DNA from: CAWBJP01 sp044867425
GTDB taxonomy: Bacteria > Actinomycetota > Acidimicrobiia > IMCC26256 > BP-133
Direction: 5' to 3'
DNA length: 64,000 bases
NCBI GenBank assembly: GCA_044867425.1
Contig: JBIOUX010000075.1
Coordinates: 25,416-89,415 of the forward strand
Position 1 is the stretch's first letter. Each line of letters begins with the position of its first letter. Shown piece by piece: positions 62,785 to 64,000 of this stretch. The position numbers and the translations under genes are program-made. The notes below the pieces were generated by a model. The model ran no database searches. It was not told the DNA's origin and was given only the letters and a program-made list of their open reading frames with translations.

Positions 62785-64000
62785 GTGCGACGTCGGGCGT
62801 GGGCCCTGATGACCGTGGTGGGACTGGTGGCGGCGGCCTGCAGTTCGGGCGGGTCAGGATCCCAAGATGGCGGCAGCGGAGCGCGGGCCTTCTCCATCGG
62901 CATCATCGAACCGGAACACCTCTTCCCGCCGAACACCAACGCCACCAACGACATGCAGGTGCTGTTCGTCCTGTTCACCGGCCTGGTGGCCTACGACGCT
63001 CAGACGGCCAAGCCGGCCAACGCCATGGCCGAAGCGATCGACTCGGCGGACCAGCAGCACTGGACCATCAGGATCAAGCCCGGCTGGACCTTCCACAACG
63101 GCGAGGCCGTGACCGCCCGCTCCTTCGTCGACGCCTGGAACTTCGGCGCCTACGCCCCCAACGCGGCCGGCAACTCGTCGACCTTCGCCAAGATCGCGGG
63201 CTACGACGACCTGCAGGGGGACCCGGCCGCCACCCCGCCCGTCGCTCCCGGCGCCAAGGAAATGTCAGGGCTGCGGGTGGTCGACGACACCACCTTCACC
63301 GTCGCCCTCAAGGAGCCGTTCAGCCAATTCCCCCTCACGCTCGGGTTCCAGGCCTTCTATCCCCTCCCCAAGGTGGCCCTGGAGGACCCGAAGGGCTTCG
63401 AGGAATCACCCGTGGGAAACGGACCGTTCATGATGGACGGCCCCTGGCGCCACGACGAGAGCATCCGGGTCACGCGCTACCCCCGCTACCGGGGGCCGGC
63501 GCCGGCAGCCGAAGCCGTCGAGTTCAAGATCTACGTCGCCAAGGACACCGCCTACCGGGACTTCCAGGCCGGAGCCATCGACCTCACCACCGAGCTGCCC
63601 AGCCAGGAGATCCCGGGCGCCCGCAAGACCTACGGCGCCCGCTACGTCGAGCAGCTCAGCTCGGGCCTCAACTATCTGGGCCTGCCCCTCTACCAACCCG
63701 CCTTCGCCCGCAAGGAGATCCGCCAGGCCATCTCCCTGGCCATCGACCGCCAGGAGATCATCGACAAGATCTACGGCGGGGAGAAGGACCCGGCCCGTTC
63801 CATCGTCTTCCCCGCCCTGCCCGGCACCCGGCCCGACGCCTGCAAGCTGTGCGACCTGGACGTGACCCGGGCGCGCCAACTGCTGGCCCAGGGCGGCGGC
63901 TGGACGGGCGGGACGCTGCACATCTGGTTCGCCAAGGGGCGGGACCACGAGAACGCCATGGAGGCGGTGGCCAACCAGCTGCGCGACAACCTGGGCATCG
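62785..64000 (+). CDS. Oligopeptide ABC substrate-binding lipoprotein, 3' end missing
   Basis: At least 405 residues of an OppA-type (family 5) solute-binding protein. A signal sequence with a lipobox (LVAAAC) opens the chain, followed by FSIGIIEPEHLFPPN and AIDSADQQHWTIRIKPGW, FHNGEAVTARSFVDAWNF (family signature) and RKEIRQAISLAIDRQEI. The GTG at 62785 has GAGGGGGG six bases before it. The gene runs off the right edge. Permease genes may follow. Confidence 0.85.
   Translation, partial: MRRRAWALMTVVGLVAAACSSGGSGSQDGGSGARAFSIGIIEPEHLFPPNTNATNDMQVLFVLFTGLVAYDAQTAKPANAMAEAIDSADQQHWTIRIKPGWTFHNGEAVTARSFVDAWNFGAYAPNAAGNSSTFAKIAGYDDLQGDPAATPPVAPGAKEMSGLRVVDDTTFTVALKEPFSQFPLTLGFQAFYPLPKVALEDPKGFEESPVGNGPFMMDGPWRHDESIRVTRYPRYRGPAPAAEAVEFKIYVAKDTAYRDFQAGAIDLTTELPSQEIPGARKTYGARYVEQLSSGLNYLGLPLYQPAFARKEIRQAISLAIDRQEIIDKIYGGEKDPARSIVFPALPGTRPDACKLCDLDVTRARQLLAQGGGWTGGTLHIWFAKGRDHENAMEAVANQLRDNLGI

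Overview
This is a very GC-rich, gene-dense bacterial window with third-codon GC bias, many GTG/TTG starts and stop/start overlaps of the ATGA type. Possible leaderless starts and a branched-chain ABC binding protein with a Pro/Ala-rich lipoprotein linker also fit an actinomycete, perhaps an uncultured Acidimicrobiia-like lineage (inference; no rRNA or marker gene is present). No tRNA, rRNA, CRISPR array or insertion sequence was seen.

Layout. 1-6600: partial regulator-like gene (-), NagB-like isomerase, GAF sensor, alpha/beta hydrolase plus Baeyer-Villiger-type monooxygenase (-), small membrane proteins, a bacterial LEG1 homolog and a PhzF-type isomerase. 6755-12058: tight plus-strand operon of an alpha/beta hydrolase-enolase fusion, a GH3-type acyl-adenylating enzyme, a cyclic-nucleotide-binding protein and an OleD/3-beta-HSD-like dehydrogenase. 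12000-19154: small membrane proteins and a complete liv-type ABC operon that runs on into a secreted, membrane-anchored protein. 19290-30821: the most striking region, one minus-strand operon containing a 53-aa leader protein, two tandem zinc-ribbon/class III cyclase/AAA/TPR proteins, an encapsulin-like HK97-fold shell protein, a DUF3237 protein and a giant fusion of an FAD desaturase-like oxidoreductase with a polyprenyl diphosphate synthase. 31005-38231: MBL-fold hydrolase, GGDEF-EAL protein, a TetR gene with a damaged 5' end, a DJ-1/PfpI protein, a secreted HExxH protein, a signal-peptide ORF with an ACG in place of its start codon, and a frameshifted Crp/Fnr gene. 38322-46217: gltBD and an ABC exporter. 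46430-49782: SMC/SbcC-like protein with a degenerate P-loop, DivIVA-like protein and a histone-H1-like protein. 49791-64000: VOC protein, LuxR-type large ATPase regulator, DUF5995 protein, STAS protein, Lhr helicase, damaged GGDEF gene, ferritin-like-size hypothetical, peroxiredoxin, small hydrophilic protein, PlsC-like acyltransferase and the start of an oligopeptide-binding lipoprotein.

How they work together. The encapsulin operon looks like a compartmentalised isoprenoid pathway under nucleotide-cyclase/ATPase control. The 6755-12058 operon looks like an acyl-activation/reduction pathway with its own cyclic-nucleotide sensor, so cyclic-nucleotide signalling may link the two. Across the window a GC-rich partly palindromic repeat of about 22 bp (GGGGACACCCC followed by GAA and CCCCGGGG, with variants) sits inside at least seven genes in both orientations and in several reading frames.
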